This document shows, piece after piece, positions 8,312 through 16,778 of a stretch of DNA of 39,848 nt. Numbering within the stretch: position 1 is the first letter of the stretch; each line of letters opens with the position of its first letter. Below the pieces are notes generated by a model. That model saw nothing but the letters and a program-made list of their open reading frames with translations, made no database searches and was not told the origin of the DNA. The DNA is from SIG510 sp045540975 (GTDB lineage Bacteria; Bacillota; Clostridia; Oscillospirales; JAAYXM01), in contig JAZQIE010000134.1 of assembly GCA_045540975.1 (NCBI GenBank), forward strand, positions 1 through 39,848, written 5' to 3'. The position numbers and the translations under genes are program-made.

Positions 8312-9045
8312 GCATCAATTTCAAAGTAATTCTTCAAGATTTCTTTCGCGTGATTTTCGCTTAAAATTCGAATTTTCGAAACTTTTGCACCATGTTTTTC
8401 AGAAAACACATCTCCGCTGATTGAGATATGACCATCCGGTAATTTTAGCGATACCATCAACCCATGCACAAACGGTTCTTCCTCGGAGGTCGCGCAAAAA
8501 TAGTTGGTCGGTTGGAAATCCAACGTCTTACATTCGTGGGTTTCAAACTCCATCATCGGAACAAACCCTTCTTCTCTTTGCAAATACAAGATGTTATCCA
8601 CAATCCGATATCCACGGTTTCCGTAAAAAACCGCTCCTCCGTCAAGACAGACCGCGCCAATCGGCGCGGGTCCTCCAAACCCGACATCGCAAAACCAAAC
8701 CTTACCGTCAAGTTGAACCAAAATTCCGCAATGTGTTTGCGGCGGTAACACCTCTCGGTCAAGCAGAATCCGCACTCGTACACAGAATGCATCAAACCCG
8801 ATTTCTCGCAGCAAACGGCAAAACAGTGTGTTCAGTTCAAAACAATAGCCACCGCGATGACGGGTTACAATTTTATCGAACAGGGCATCCTCTTCCAAAG
8901 ACGGAACAAGGCGGGCGCAGTACACATCAATATTTTCAAACGGAACCGAATGCAGTTGACAAGAAATAAGATCATTCAGGCACGCAAGTGTTGTCTCAGG
9001 TTTTTTAGTATAACCAATCCGTTCCAGATACTTTGAAACATTCAT
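8308..9045 (-). CDS. Arylamine N-acetyltransferase
   Basis: A 245-residue member of the NAT family, which transfers acetyl from acetyl-CoA to arylamines or hydrazines. The complete catalytic triad is visible: Cys68 in RGGYCFELN, His105 in THCGIL and Asp120 in FCDVGFGG. The conserved VPFENIDV segment lies near residues 34-41. It is slightly shorter than classical NATs (about 270-280). The start at 9045 follows TTGGAGTG; two upstream methionines lie in the hairpin after thrS and are less likely. It follows thrS by 47 nt including a hairpin, so it may get only read-through transcription. The physiological substrate is unknown. Confidence 0.92.
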   Translation of the reverse strand: MNVSKYLERIGYTKKPETTLACLNDLISCQLHSVPFENIDVYCARLVPSLEEDALFDKIVTRHRGGYCFELNTLFCRLLREIGFDAFCVRVRILLDREVLPPQTHCGILVQLDGKVWFCDVGFGGPAPIGAVCLDGGAVFYGNRGYRIVDNILYLQREEGFVPMMEFETHECKTLDFQPTNYFCATSEEEPFVHGLMVSLKLPDGHISISGDVFSEKHGAKVSKIRILSENHAKEILKNYFEIDA

Positions 9046-9063
9046 ACTTTCACTCCAACAAAG

Positions 9064-9088
9064 GAAAGCCGCCCAATGGACGGCTTTC
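9064..9088 (-). terminator. Hairpin after thrS, possible weak terminator
   Basis: An 8-bp GC-containing stem (9064-9071 with 9081-9088) extends after one mismatch. On the minus strand the trailing sequence is TTTCCTTTG, a poor U-tract, so it is probably an attenuator between thrS and the N-acetyltransferase gene. Confidence 0.5.
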
Positions 9089-9092
9089 ATCA

Positions 9093-11021
9093 TTATTCTT
9101 CTGTTGCCATTTCCTCGCGGCGCGCACGGGTCGCAATTTCGGTCATAATCTGCTCAATGAATGCAGCAAGTTCCTTCTGACCTTCTTCGCCTTCAAAACG
9201 GCTTCTGACAGAAACCATACCGGCTTCTTCTTCCTTCTGACCAACAATGAGCATATACGGAATACGTTCATTGCGCGCTTCACGAATCTTGTAACCAATC
9301 TTTTCGGCGCGTTCATCCATCTCTGCGCGGATGCCCGCCGCCTTCAGTTCTGCAACAACACGGTTTCCGTAGTCAAAATACTTATCGGAAATCGGAAGCA
9401 CCTTAACCTGAACAGGAGCCAACCAAGTCGGGAATTTACCCGCAAAATGCTCGGTCAAAATACCGATGAAACGCTCAATCGAGCCGAAGCAGACGCGGTG
9501 AATCATAATCGGGCGATGTGCCTCGCCGTCTGCACCGATATACTCCACTTCAAAGCGCTGCGGCAACTGGAAGTCAAGCTGAATGGTGCCGCACTGCCAG
9601 CTTCTGCCGATTGCATCAACAAGGTGGAAGTCAATCTTCGGGCCGTAGAACGCACCGTCGCCTTCATTGACAACATAATCGAGGCCCATTTCATCCAAAG
9701 CACCGCGCAAACCGTCGGTCGCGAGTTCCCAATCTTCGTCGCTGCCCATGGAGTCTTCCGGACGGGTAGAAAGCTCGATGAAATACTTAAACCCAAAGAG
9801 CTGATACACTTCATCAATCAAGCGCACAACACCCTTGATTTCGTCACGGATCTGATCCGGAGTCATGAAGATGTGCGCATCGTCCTGATTAAAGCAACGA
9901 ACGCGCATGAGGCCGTGCAGTGCACCGGACTTCTCATGGCGATGTACCAAACCGACTTCCGCCAAACGAAGCGGCAGTTCACGGTAAGAGTGCGGCTGAG
10001 ACTGATACACCATGACACCGCCCGGGCAGTTCATCGGCTTGATTGCAAAATCCTCTTCGTCGATGACGGTGGTGTACATATTTTCCTGATAATGATCCCA
10101 ATGCCCCGAGGTTTCCCACAAACGGCGGTTGAGCATAATCGGAGTGGAGATTTCCACATAACCCTCGCGTTCATGAATTTCACGCCAATACTGCATCAAG
10201 GTATTCTTAAGCAGCATACCTTTCGGGAGGAAGAACGGGAAGCCGGGACCTTCGTCACGGAACATGAAGAGACCGAGTTCCTTACCGATTCTTCTGTGGT
10301 CACGCTTCTTTGCTTCTTCCAGCATGGTAACATATGCTTCCAAATCCGCATTCTTGGTAAAAGCGGTACCGTAAATACGGGTCAGCATCTTATTGTTTTC
10401 GTTTCCGCGCCAATATGCGCCCGCAAGCTTCATCAACTTAAATGCCTTGACCTGCTTGGTAGACATCAAGTGCGGGCCTGCACACAAGTCGGTAAACTCA
10501 CCTTGCTTGTACAAGCTGATGATTGCATCTTCAGGAAGGTCCTCGATGAGTTCCACTTTATACATCTCATTCTGCTTCTTGAAAAATTCGATTGCTTCCG
10601 CACGCGGAAGTTCAAACCGTTCAAGCGGAAGATTCTCTTTGACAATCTTCTTCATCTCTGCTTCAATCGCTTCAAAATCATCGGTAGTGAAGGTTCTTTC
10701 ACTATCGATATCGTAGTAAAAGCCGTCATCGACAGACGGACCGATTGCAAGCTGAGTTTCCGGGAACAGACGCTTGATTGCCTGCGCCAGAATATGAGAT
10801 GCGGTGTGACGGAATGCGTCCTTGCCGCCCTTATCGTCAAAGGTCAGGATGCTGACCGCACAATCGCGGTCAACAACGGTACGCAAGTCAACGCGTTCAC
10901 CGTCAATCTCGCCCGCGCATGCTACACGAGCAAGACCTTCGCTCAAATCCTTTGCAATGTCAAGTACTGTCATCGGTGCTGCGTATTCCTTTACAGAACC
11001 GTCTTTCAAAGTAATTTTCAT
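9093..11021 (-). CDS. thrS: Threonyl-tRNA synthetase
   Basis: A full-length 642-residue class II synthetase charging tRNA-Thr. An N-terminal TGS domain (residues 1-60) is followed by the editing domain with the HTASHILAQAI zinc-type motif and CAGPH. The catalytic core has MNCPGGVMVYQ, class II motif 2 (RVRCFNQDDAHIF) and motif 3 near the IGGSERF-equivalent CFGSIERFIGILTEH. The C-terminal anticodon-binding domain starts around PVQVKVLPIS. The SD AAGGGG precedes the start. Only about 57 nt separate it from the upstream araC-type gene, so there is no room for the T-box leader that often controls thrS in Firmicutes. Confidence 0.97.
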   Translation of the reverse strand: MKITLKDGSVKEYAAPMTVLDIAKDLSEGLARVACAGEIDGERVDLRTVVDRDCAVSILTFDDKGGKDAFRHTASHILAQAIKRLFPETQLAIGPSVDDGFYYDIDSERTFTTDDFEAIEAEMKKIVKENLPLERFELPRAEAIEFFKKQNEMYKVELIEDLPEDAIISLYKQGEFTDLCAGPHLMSTKQVKAFKLMKLAGAYWRGNENNKMLTRIYGTAFTKNADLEAYVTMLEEAKKRDHRRIGKELGLFMFRDEGPGFPFFLPKGMLLKNTLMQYWREIHEREGYVEISTPIMLNRRLWETSGHWDHYQENMYTTVIDEEDFAIKPMNCPGGVMVYQSQPHSYRELPLRLAEVGLVHRHEKSGALHGLMRVRCFNQDDAHIFMTPDQIRDEIKGVVRLIDEVYQLFGFKYFIELSTRPEDSMGSDEDWELATDGLRGALDEMGLDYVVNEGDGAFYGPKIDFHLVDAIGRSWQCGTIQLDFQLPQRFEVEYIGADGEAHRPIMIHRVCFGSIERFIGILTEHFAGKFPTWLAPVQVKVLPISDKYFDYGNRVVAELKAAGIRAEMDERAEKIGYKIREARNERIPYMLIVGQKEEEAGMVSVRSRFEGEEGQKELAAFIEQIMTEIATRARREEMATEE

Positions 11022-11052
11022 TTCAAGTGCCCCTTTTGCTTCAATTAGAAAT

Positions 11053-11081
11053 ATTATACCATGCTTTTTTTCATTCGTCTA
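11053..11081 (-). promoter_or_regulatory. Extended -10 promoter of thrS
   Basis: On the minus strand TAGACG (11081-11076), a 17-bp spacer and TGG-TATAAT (11058-11053). The weak -35 begins with the TAG stop of the AraC-type gene. Confidence 0.6.
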
Positions 11082-11894
11082 CACAGTTTTTTGCAAAAAT
11101 TGTCTTTGTTCCTTCCGATACCGCATCGGTGTCGTTCCAAACTCTTTTTTGAAGCAGTCATTGAAACTCCGAATGCTTTGAAACCCACTCTCCAAAGCAA
11201 CTTCTGTGACGTCCATATCACTCTCAACCAGTAAAGAAACTGCGGCATCCAACCGAAATGTTTTTAAAAACTCGGGAAATGACATCTCAAAGATTTTATG
11301 AAAGCATTTGGACAAATAGTGGTAATTATAGCCCAATTCTTTTGCCAGAAGGGAAAGTGAAATCTGCCTGCGGTAATTGTTTGCAACATAATCAAATATC
11401 AACCGCATCATTCCTCTGTTTTTCACATCTCTTTTATACAGGGAAACCGACGAAACAAACGCCTCACACACAGCATACAAACACGCCTTCAACAGAAACA
11501 ACGGCGGTTGTGTTTCACATATCAAGGTTTCACACAAAAAACGTTCGACCTCAGGTGAACAGTAAAACGTGAATCCGTCGTTGATTTTCCCCTCTGTCAT
11601 TTTCGCAAATTCGGAAACAAAATCCCCCGAAAAAACGCAAACCCAGCATTTAGAATCACCCATCGACTCGACCGAATGAATTTCGTTGGAAAGAACCATT
11701 GCAAACTGTCCCTTTCGCAAGACCGCAGAACGTTCTTCCACCGTGCATTTGATTTCGCCCGAAAGCACATAAATCAACTCAAAATTTCGGTGAAAATGCG
11801 AGTGAAAATCAACATTTTGATAAAACACCGCATTGTAAGAATGATTGCCTCTTGAATTAAACGGCTGATGATAAACCATACGCACCTCAAACAA
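11079..11894 (-). CDS. AraC family transcriptional regulator
   Basis: A 271-residue regulator. The N-terminal half is a cupin-like ligand domain (DFHSHFHRNFELIYVLSGEIKC near residues 29-52, then ALVLSNEIHSVES-like loop). The C-terminal ~100 residues hold two helix-turn-helix units, LSLLAKELGYNYHYLSKCFHK and VTEVALESGFQSIRSFNDCF, ending with the family GTTPMRYRK signature. It diverges from the glycyl-radical activase and enzyme genes across a 79-bp intergenic region and is probably their substrate-responsive activator or repressor. Its own promoter is visible in that gap. The ligand cannot be deduced. Confidence 0.9.
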   Translation of the reverse strand: MFEVRMVYHQPFNSRGNHSYNAVFYQNVDFHSHFHRNFELIYVLSGEIKCTVEERSAVLRKGQFAMVLSNEIHSVESMGDSKCWVCVFSGDFVSEFAKMTEGKINDGFTFYCSPEVERFLCETLICETQPPLFLLKACLYAVCEAFVSSVSLYKRDVKNRGMMRLIFDYVANNYRRQISLSLLAKELGYNYHYLSKCFHKIFEMSFPEFLKTFRLDAAVSLLVESDMDVTEVALESGFQSIRSFNDCFKKEFGTTPMRYRKEQRQFLQKTV

Positions 11895-11911
11895 GACAAA
11901 TTTCTGCCATT

Positions 11912-11941
11912 ATTGTACAACAAATAGCGAGATAATGTCAA
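11912..11941 (-). promoter_or_regulatory. SigA-type promoter of the araC-type gene
   Basis: On the minus strand a perfect TTGACA (11941-11936), an 18-bp spacer and TACAAT (11917-11912). No equally good promoter faces the divergent activase gene, which would suit an activator-dependent operon. Confidence 0.65.
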
Positions 11942-11973
11942 GATTCCGTGTTATTTTAAGTTTGGTGATAAAG

Positions 11974-12786
11974 ATGACAACTGCTAAAATCTTTTCAATC
12001 GAAGAGTTTTCCACCTTTGACGGTCCCGGCATTCGCACAACCGTCTTTCTCAAAGGCTGTCCGCTCAGATGCAGTTGGTGTCACAACCCGGAGGGACAAT
12101 CCTTTGAGGACGAAGTCATAAAAGCACAAGGCTGTGTTAATTGCGGTGCTTGTCAAAACGGACAGTACATCGAACGCTGTCCCAAACATCTGTTGCGAAA
12201 CTGTTCGCAAGAATACACTCCAAAAGAATTGATTTCGGAATTGGAGGGCAGTTTTGAATACTTGATTCAAGCCGGGGGCGGAATCACATTTTCCGGCGGC
12301 GAGCCGTTGAGTCATCCGCGATTTTTAAGTGAGTGTCTCGCCTTGTTGCAAGGGAGAATTCACACCGCGATCCAGACAAGCGGCTACGCTCCCTCATCGC
12401 AGTTTGCATCTGTGCTGACGCTTGCGGACTACGTTCTGTTCGATTTGAAACTGATGGATGAACAGCAGCATCTCGAGTACACCGGTGTCAGCAATCGATT
12501 GATTTTGGAAAACTTTTCTCTGCTTTCGGAATCGGGAAAACAATTCGTTGTGCGCACCCCTTTGATTCCCAGGGTAACCGATACCGCCGAAAACTTGCAA
12601 ATGATTGCAGAGTGTTTGAAGTTTCATAATGTTGATACAATCGAACTCCTTCCCTACAACAAGTCTGCAGGCGGAAAATACGGGGCAATCGGGCGCGAAT
12701 ATACACCGCGTTTTGACGAAGCGCTTGCACCGACTCCGCGCATTGAATTGTTCCGTTCATACGGAATCCATGCAAAATTACTGTGA
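11974..12786 (+). CDS. Glycyl-radical enzyme activating protein (radical SAM)
   Basis: A 270-residue radical SAM activase that would install the glycyl radical on the enzyme encoded next. The radical SAM cluster motif is C29-x3-C33-x2-C36 (GCPLRCSWC), preceded by FSTFDGPGIRTTVFLKG, a hallmark of PFL-type activases; the SAM-binding GGEP is at residues 108-111. Only one auxiliary ferredoxin-like motif is present (C54, C57, C60, C69), whereas many activases of diol-dehydratase-type glycyl-radical enzymes have two. The start at 11974 with GGTGAT upstream is preferred over an ATG at 11935 lacking an SD. The stop is 11 nt before the enzyme's start, so the two are translationally linked. Confidence 0.92.
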   Translation: MTTAKIFSIEEFSTFDGPGIRTTVFLKGCPLRCSWCHNPEGQSFEDEVIKAQGCVNCGACQNGQYIERCPKHLLRNCSQEYTPKELISELEGSFEYLIQAGGGITFSGGEPLSHPRFLSECLALLQGRIHTAIQTSGYAPSSQFASVLTLADYVLFDLKLMDEQQHLEYTGVSNRLILENFSLLSESGKQFVVRTPLIPRVTDTAENLQMIAECLKFHNVDTIELLPYNKSAGGKYGAIGREYTPRFDEALAPTPRIELFRSYGIHAKLL

Positions 12787-12797
12787 GGTGATATTAA

Positions 12798-14792
12798 ATG
12801 ACAGCACGCATTAAATCCTTGCTGAAACTATTAAAAAGCGGCTCTTACAAAGAGTACCGCGTATCACAGCCTCTTGCTTTGACAGAGGAAGAATCTCGGC
12901 TTACCGCAATGGAGCAAGAGGCAGTTATGCTCCGCGGAATGTTGGAATCCGAATTACCTGCGCACTTTTTTGCGCATGACCGCATCGGCTTTCACAGACG
13001 AAATACCGAATACTATCATTATCTCCCCTTTTATTTCCACGGCGGAAATATGGCACCCGATTACGAGACCCTCCTTAAGTACGGTATGGATGATTTGCTC
13101 GACCGTCTTGAGGCACAGCCGCAGACAGATTTTACGGTTTCTGCCGCATCTTGCATTCGCGCAGTACTGAACTTTTCCGATCGGTACCGCGACGCCGCAA
13201 AAGAAGCAGGCTGTAACGAGTTGTATCAATCGCTCTGCCGTGTTCCGCACAATGGCGCAACCACACTTCTTGAGGCGTGTGTATTCTTAAAATTTATTAT
13301 TTATACCCTTCGTTGCAATCGCAACACCCATATCACCTTGGGACGGTTTGACAAGTATCTGCGACCGTACTTTGAATCAGATTTAAAATCGGGCGTTGCA
13401 CGGGAAGATTTGCTCGAAATCATAGAAGAATTCTACATTTCCATCAATTTTGACACAGATTTATATTTCGGAATTCAAGCCGGAGATAACGGTCAAAGTC
13501 TTGTTCTCGGCGGTTGCGGAAGTTTTGATGATTTTTCGCATTTGTGCATGGAGGCTGCGCTCGAACTCAATCTGATTGATCCCAAAATCAATCTGCGCGT
13601 GGATAAAAACACATCGGATGATTTGTACGAATTTGCTACACTCATGACAAAGCAAGGCATGGGGTTTCCCCAATACTGCAATGACGATGTAATCATTCCG
13701 AGTTTGATTGCTCTTGGCTACGCGCCCGAAGATGCCAAGGATTACGCGGTTGCCGCTTGCTGGGAACCGATTATCCCTGCGAAGGGCTACGATGTACCCA
13801 ATATCGCGATTTTCAATTTCCCGCAAATCATCAATCAGGTAGTTACAACGAAATTACTCGATTGCGACACATTCGAGGCACTCTTGGAAGAAGTAAAAAC
13901 CGCAATTGATTCAGAGTGTGCGGCACTGCCCCAAAAAGTGTCGGAAAACATTGTCCGCACATATTCTCACCATTTACGGCCCTCGCCCTATCTTTCCGCA
14001 ATGATCGGCGGCTGTATCGAATCGGGCAAAGACTTATCACAAGGCGGACCGATTTATAAAAACTTTGGATGCCATGCACCCGGTATCACCACCGCGGCAG
14101 ACTCTCTGGCGGCAATCTATCAAGTCATTTATCAAAACAAAGAGTATTCAAAAGAAACCTTGCTCGAAGCATTAAATGCAGACTTTGAAGGGTTTGAGGC
14201 GCTCAGAAACCGCTTGCTTTCCTGCCCTAAAACAGGTAATGCAGACCCCGTTGCTGACAATCTTGCAAATCTGTTGGTGACCCGGTTTGGCGATGCGCTA
14301 AGTGGCCGACCCAACGGATACGGCGGTGTTTTTCGCGCAGGCACCGGAAGCGCGCAAGGATATATCTATGACGCTGAAAAAGTAGGCGCGACCGCAGACG
14401 GAAGAAAGGCGGGTCATCCATACAGCTGCAGTTTATCCCCGACTCCCGAGGCTAAAACAAAAGGTCCCATCTCTTGCATTCGTTCATTTACCGGTCTTGA
14501 CTACACCAAAGCCATCAACGGCGGACCTGTAACAATGGAATTGCACGATACGGTATTCCGCAATGAGGAGGGCATCAAAAAGGTTGCACAGTTGGTCAAA
14601 CTGTTTATTTCAAACGGCGGACATCAGCTTCAACTCAACACGCTCAGTCGTGAGCGATTGCTGGATGCTTTGGAACATCCGGAGGAACACAAAAACTTGA
14701 TTGTTCGTGTTTGGGGTTGGAGCGGATATTTCAATGAATTGGAGCGTCCGTTCCGGGAGCACATCATCAATCGAGTGGAACATCAGGTATAA
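12798..14792 (+). CDS. Glycyl-radical enzyme of unassigned subfamily (PFL-like)
   Basis: A 664-residue glycyl-radical enzyme, clearly shorter than PFL (~760) or the diol/choline lyases (~790-850). The thiyl cysteine is probably C321 in AACWEPIIP; the C-x-E pair (C321/E323) is typical of dehydratase, decarboxylase and C-N or C-S lyase members, while PFL has CC. Other landmarks are GMGFPQYCNDD (about 287-297), IGGCIESGKD (403-412) and ATADGRKAGHPYS (531-543). The glycyl loop is VRVWGWSGYF with radical Gly640, where the usual form is RV[AS]GY. SD GAGGTGAT overlaps the activase stop. The substrate is unknown. Its partner genes are the activase and a divergent AraC regulator; no microcompartment, transporter or aldehyde dehydrogenase genes are nearby. 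Confidence 0.9.
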   Translation: MTARIKSLLKLLKSGSYKEYRVSQPLALTEEESRLTAMEQEAVMLRGMLESELPAHFFAHDRIGFHRRNTEYYHYLPFYFHGGNMAPDYETLLKYGMDDLLDRLEAQPQTDFTVSAASCIRAVLNFSDRYRDAAKEAGCNELYQSLCRVPHNGATTLLEACVFLKFIIYTLRCNRNTHITLGRFDKYLRPYFESDLKSGVAREDLLEIIEEFYISINFDTDLYFGIQAGDNGQSLVLGGCGSFDDFSHLCMEAALELNLIDPKINLRVDKNTSDDLYEFATLMTKQGMGFPQYCNDDVIIPSLIALGYAPEDAKDYAVAACWEPIIPAKGYDVPNIAIFNFPQIINQVVTTKLLDCDTFEALLEEVKTAIDSECAALPQKVSENIVRTYSHHLRPSPYLSAMIGGCIESGKDLSQGGPIYKNFGCHAPGITTAADSLAAIYQVIYQNKEYSKETLLEALNADFEGFEALRNRLLSCPKTGNADPVADNLANLLVTRFGDALSGRPNGYGGVFRAGTGSAQGYIYDAEKVGATADGRKAGHPYSCSLSPTPEAKTKGPISCIRSFTGLDYTKAINGGPVTMELHDTVFRNEEGIKKVAQLVKLFISNGGHQLQLNTLSRERLLDALEHPEEHKNLIVRVWGWSGYFNELERPFREHIINRVEHQV

Positions 14793-14823
14793 AAAAACGG
14801 TTGGGAAATCCCAACCGTTTTTT
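14792..14823. terminator. Bidirectional terminator
   Basis: A 14-bp perfect stem (14792-14805 with 14810-14823) with loop AAAT and A/T arms lies between the convergent glycyl-radical enzyme and obgE genes. Confidence 0.9.
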
Positions 14824-16095
14824 CTATCGAACATATTCGAATTCAAGATCGTAGATGATGATGGTATCGTTTTCTTTGACACCGCGCGCCTCCAAGGCAT
14901 CATAGACACCGTGTTGACGGAGCAGGCGCTCAAAGTACATGCGGGACTCATAATCCTCAAAGTTGACGGAGCCCATTGCACGGACAATCCAATCACCTTC
15001 CACCTGCCAAACATCGCCGTCGAGGCGTGAGATGGTAATGGAATAATCATCACGCACCACTTCGGGTGCAACATAATCCGGGGTGTAAACCTGAATCGGC
15101 GGAAGTTTGGATAAGTCCTCCGCAATGCGATTTAATAGCGCGTCTACCCCCTGACGGGTTGCCGCGGACATTTCGTAATACGGGAGGCCTTGTGCTTTAA
15201 TGTACTCGGCAAATCCGTCCGCCACTTCACGGTCAAACACTAAATCCACCTTGTTTCCGACCACAATCTGCGGACGGCTTGCAAGCTCGGGATTATATTT
15301 TTCGAGTTCTTCGTTGATTGCCTTGAAATCCTCAATCGGGTCACGGCCTTCACAGCCCGAAACATCCACAATATGCACCAAAAGACGGCAACGGTCAATA
15401 TGCCGCAGGAACTGATGACCAAGACCCGCACCGTCAGATGCGCCTTCGATGATACCGGGAATATCCGCCATGACATAAGAGAACTCTTCATTCACTCGTA
15501 CCACACCGAGATTCGGAACCAAGGTGGTAAAGTGATAGTTCGCAATTTTCGGACGTGCGGCACTGACCACCGAGAGAAGTGTGGATTTTCCGACATTCGG
15601 GAATCCTGCCAAGCCGACATCCGCAAGAAGCTTCAATTCCAAACGGACAAACATACTCTGCCCTTCAAGGCCGGGTTTTGCAAAGCGCGGTGCCTGACGG
15701 GTCGGTGTTGCGAAATGCTGATTTCCCCAGCCTCCGCGACCGCCTTTACACAGCACAAAGCGCTCGATGTTGGACATGTCGACCACAAGCGCGCCGGATT
15801 CTTCATCATACACCAGAGTCCCGCGCGGAACACGGATTTCCAAATCCTGACCGTCACGACCGGTGCAGCGTTTTCCGCTTCCGTTTTCCCCGTTTCCCGC
15901 AGTAAATTTACGTTTATAGCGGAATTCTACCAGAGTGGACATATGGTGATCGACCACAAGAACAATGTCACCGCCGCGACCGCCGTCACCACCGTCCGGT
16001 CCACCGGATGCAATATATTTTTCACGGTGAAATGCAACCGCGCCGTCACCGCCGCGACCTGCAGTAAACCGTACTTTTGCAACATCAACAAACAT
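14824..16095 (-). CDS. obgE: Obg family GTPase ObgE/CgtA
   Basis: A 423-residue ribosome-assembly and stress GTPase with all three domains. The glycine-rich Obg fold occupies residues 1-158 (FTAGRGGDGAVAFHRE, SGGPDGGDGGRGGD). The G domain has G1 GFPNVGKST, G3 DIPG and G4 NKVD. A C-terminal OCT domain is present (about 345-423; PIQVYTPDY onward), which is typical of Firmicutes. The start is supported by GGGGAG. It follows rpmA by 82 nt that contain a hairpin, in the conserved rplU-prp-rpmA-obgE order, coupling it to 50S assembly. Confidence 0.97.
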   Translation of the reverse strand: MFVDVAKVRFTAGRGGDGAVAFHREKYIASGGPDGGDGGRGGDIVLVVDHHMSTLVEFRYKRKFTAGNGENGSGKRCTGRDGQDLEIRVPRGTLVYDEESGALVVDMSNIERFVLCKGGRGGWGNQHFATPTRQAPRFAKPGLEGQSMFVRLELKLLADVGLAGFPNVGKSTLLSVVSAARPKIANYHFTTLVPNLGVVRVNEEFSYVMADIPGIIEGASDGAGLGHQFLRHIDRCRLLVHIVDVSGCEGRDPIEDFKAINEELEKYNPELASRPQIVVGNKVDLVFDREVADGFAEYIKAQGLPYYEMSAATRQGVDALLNRIAEDLSKLPPIQVYTPDYVAPEVVRDDYSITISRLDGDVWQVEGDWIVRAMGSVNFEDYESRMYFERLLRQHGVYDALEARGVKENDTIIIYDLEFEYVR

Positions 16096-16121
16096 TTTAT
16101 TCTCCCCTTTCCATAGGGTAT

Positions 16122-16159
16122 TGTATCAAAATAGGGGCCGCTTGATACAGCAGCCCCTA
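16122..16159 (-). other. Mutually exclusive hairpin pair between rpmA and obgE
   Basis: A 10-bp stem (16132-16141 with 16150-16159, one G-U on the RNA) encloses the 8-nt loop TGTATCAA (RNA sense). The same 8 nt are exactly complementary to a second element at 16122-16129, so the loop can form either an alternative stem or a pseudoknot. It is followed by a short T-run and may be a partial terminator or processing site that sets obgE expression below that of the ribosomal proteins. Confidence 0.55.
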
Positions 16160-16177
16160 CCAGATTTTCCGTTCTGA

Positions 16178-16459
16178 TTATGCCATCGGGATAACAGAAA
16201 CCTGCTTACGGTCACGGCCCAGACGCTCAAAGCGAACCACGCCGTCAGTCAATGCAAACAGGGTGTCATCGGAACCGATGCCAACATTCTTACCCGGATG
16301 GATGCTGGTGCCGCGCTGACGAACCAGAATGTTACCTGCGATAACAGCCTGACCGTCTGCACGCTTTACGCCCAGACGCTTGGACTCAGAGTCACGGCCG
16401 TTCTTGGTGGAACCGACACCCTTCTTATGAGCAAAAAATTGAATCTGTAATTTCAGCAT
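16178..16459 (-). CDS. rpmA: 50S ribosomal protein L27, precursor form
   Basis: A 93-residue L27 with the signature GSTKNGRDSESKRLGVK and the RQRGTSIHPG segment. The N-terminus is MLKLQIQFF followed by AHKKG, the Firmicute extension that Prp protease removes so the mature alanine end reaches the peptidyl-transferase centre. The protease gene is immediately upstream, 4 nt away, which agrees with this processing. Confidence 0.97.
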   Translation of the reverse strand: MLKLQIQFFAHKKGVGSTKNGRDSESKRLGVKRADGQAVIAGNILVRQRGTSIHPGKNVGIGSDDTLFALTDGVVRFERLGRDRKQVSVIPMA

Positions 16460-16463
16460 TGGT

Positions 16464-16778
16464 TTACACCTCCAAAACCTGAATGTATTGTGAGTATTCT
16501 CGTTGGATTTCGAGCAGTTGCAATCTCAGTGCTCCGATTACCTTTTCCGCTTCCGGACAAGGTTTGGTGAGTTTCAACATCACCTGAGCGTTCTTCTCGC
16601 AAACCGAAACATCGGCATTTGCCAAGAACATATCATTGACTGCACACTCGCACAGACATACAGCACTGGTGACCGCGGCACAGACAATATCACTGCCTGC
16701 ATCCGCATATCCGGAATGACCGGATACATCAAAGCCAACAGTTACCGATCCCCGCATAAAAAACTTTGCGGTAATCAT
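16464..16778 (-). CDS. prp: Ribosomal-processing cysteine protease Prp
   Basis: A 104-residue protein of the YsxB/Prp family that cleaves the N-terminal extension of L27. The catalytic pair is visible in GHSGYADAGSDIVCAAVTS: His21 and Cys33. It is encoded between rplU and rpmA, overlaps the rplU stop by one base at 16778, and stops 4 nt before rpmA, so the three are tightly coupled. The neighbouring L27 carries the matching extension. Confidence 0.95.
   Translation of the reverse strand: MITAKFFMRGSVTVGFDVSGHSGYADAGSDIVCAAVTSAVCLCECAVNDMFLANADVSVCEKNAQVMLKLTKPCPEAEKVIGALRLQLLEIQREYSQYIQVLEV

Noticed and set aside
9033..11048. A 671-codon plus-strand frame opposite thrS
   Set aside because: It mirrors thrS codon bias on the opposite strand; thrS motifs are complete and no SD or domain exists on the plus strand.
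11022..11078. T-box leader for thrS
   Set aside because: The gap is only about 57 nt and lacks the TGGNACCGCG motif.
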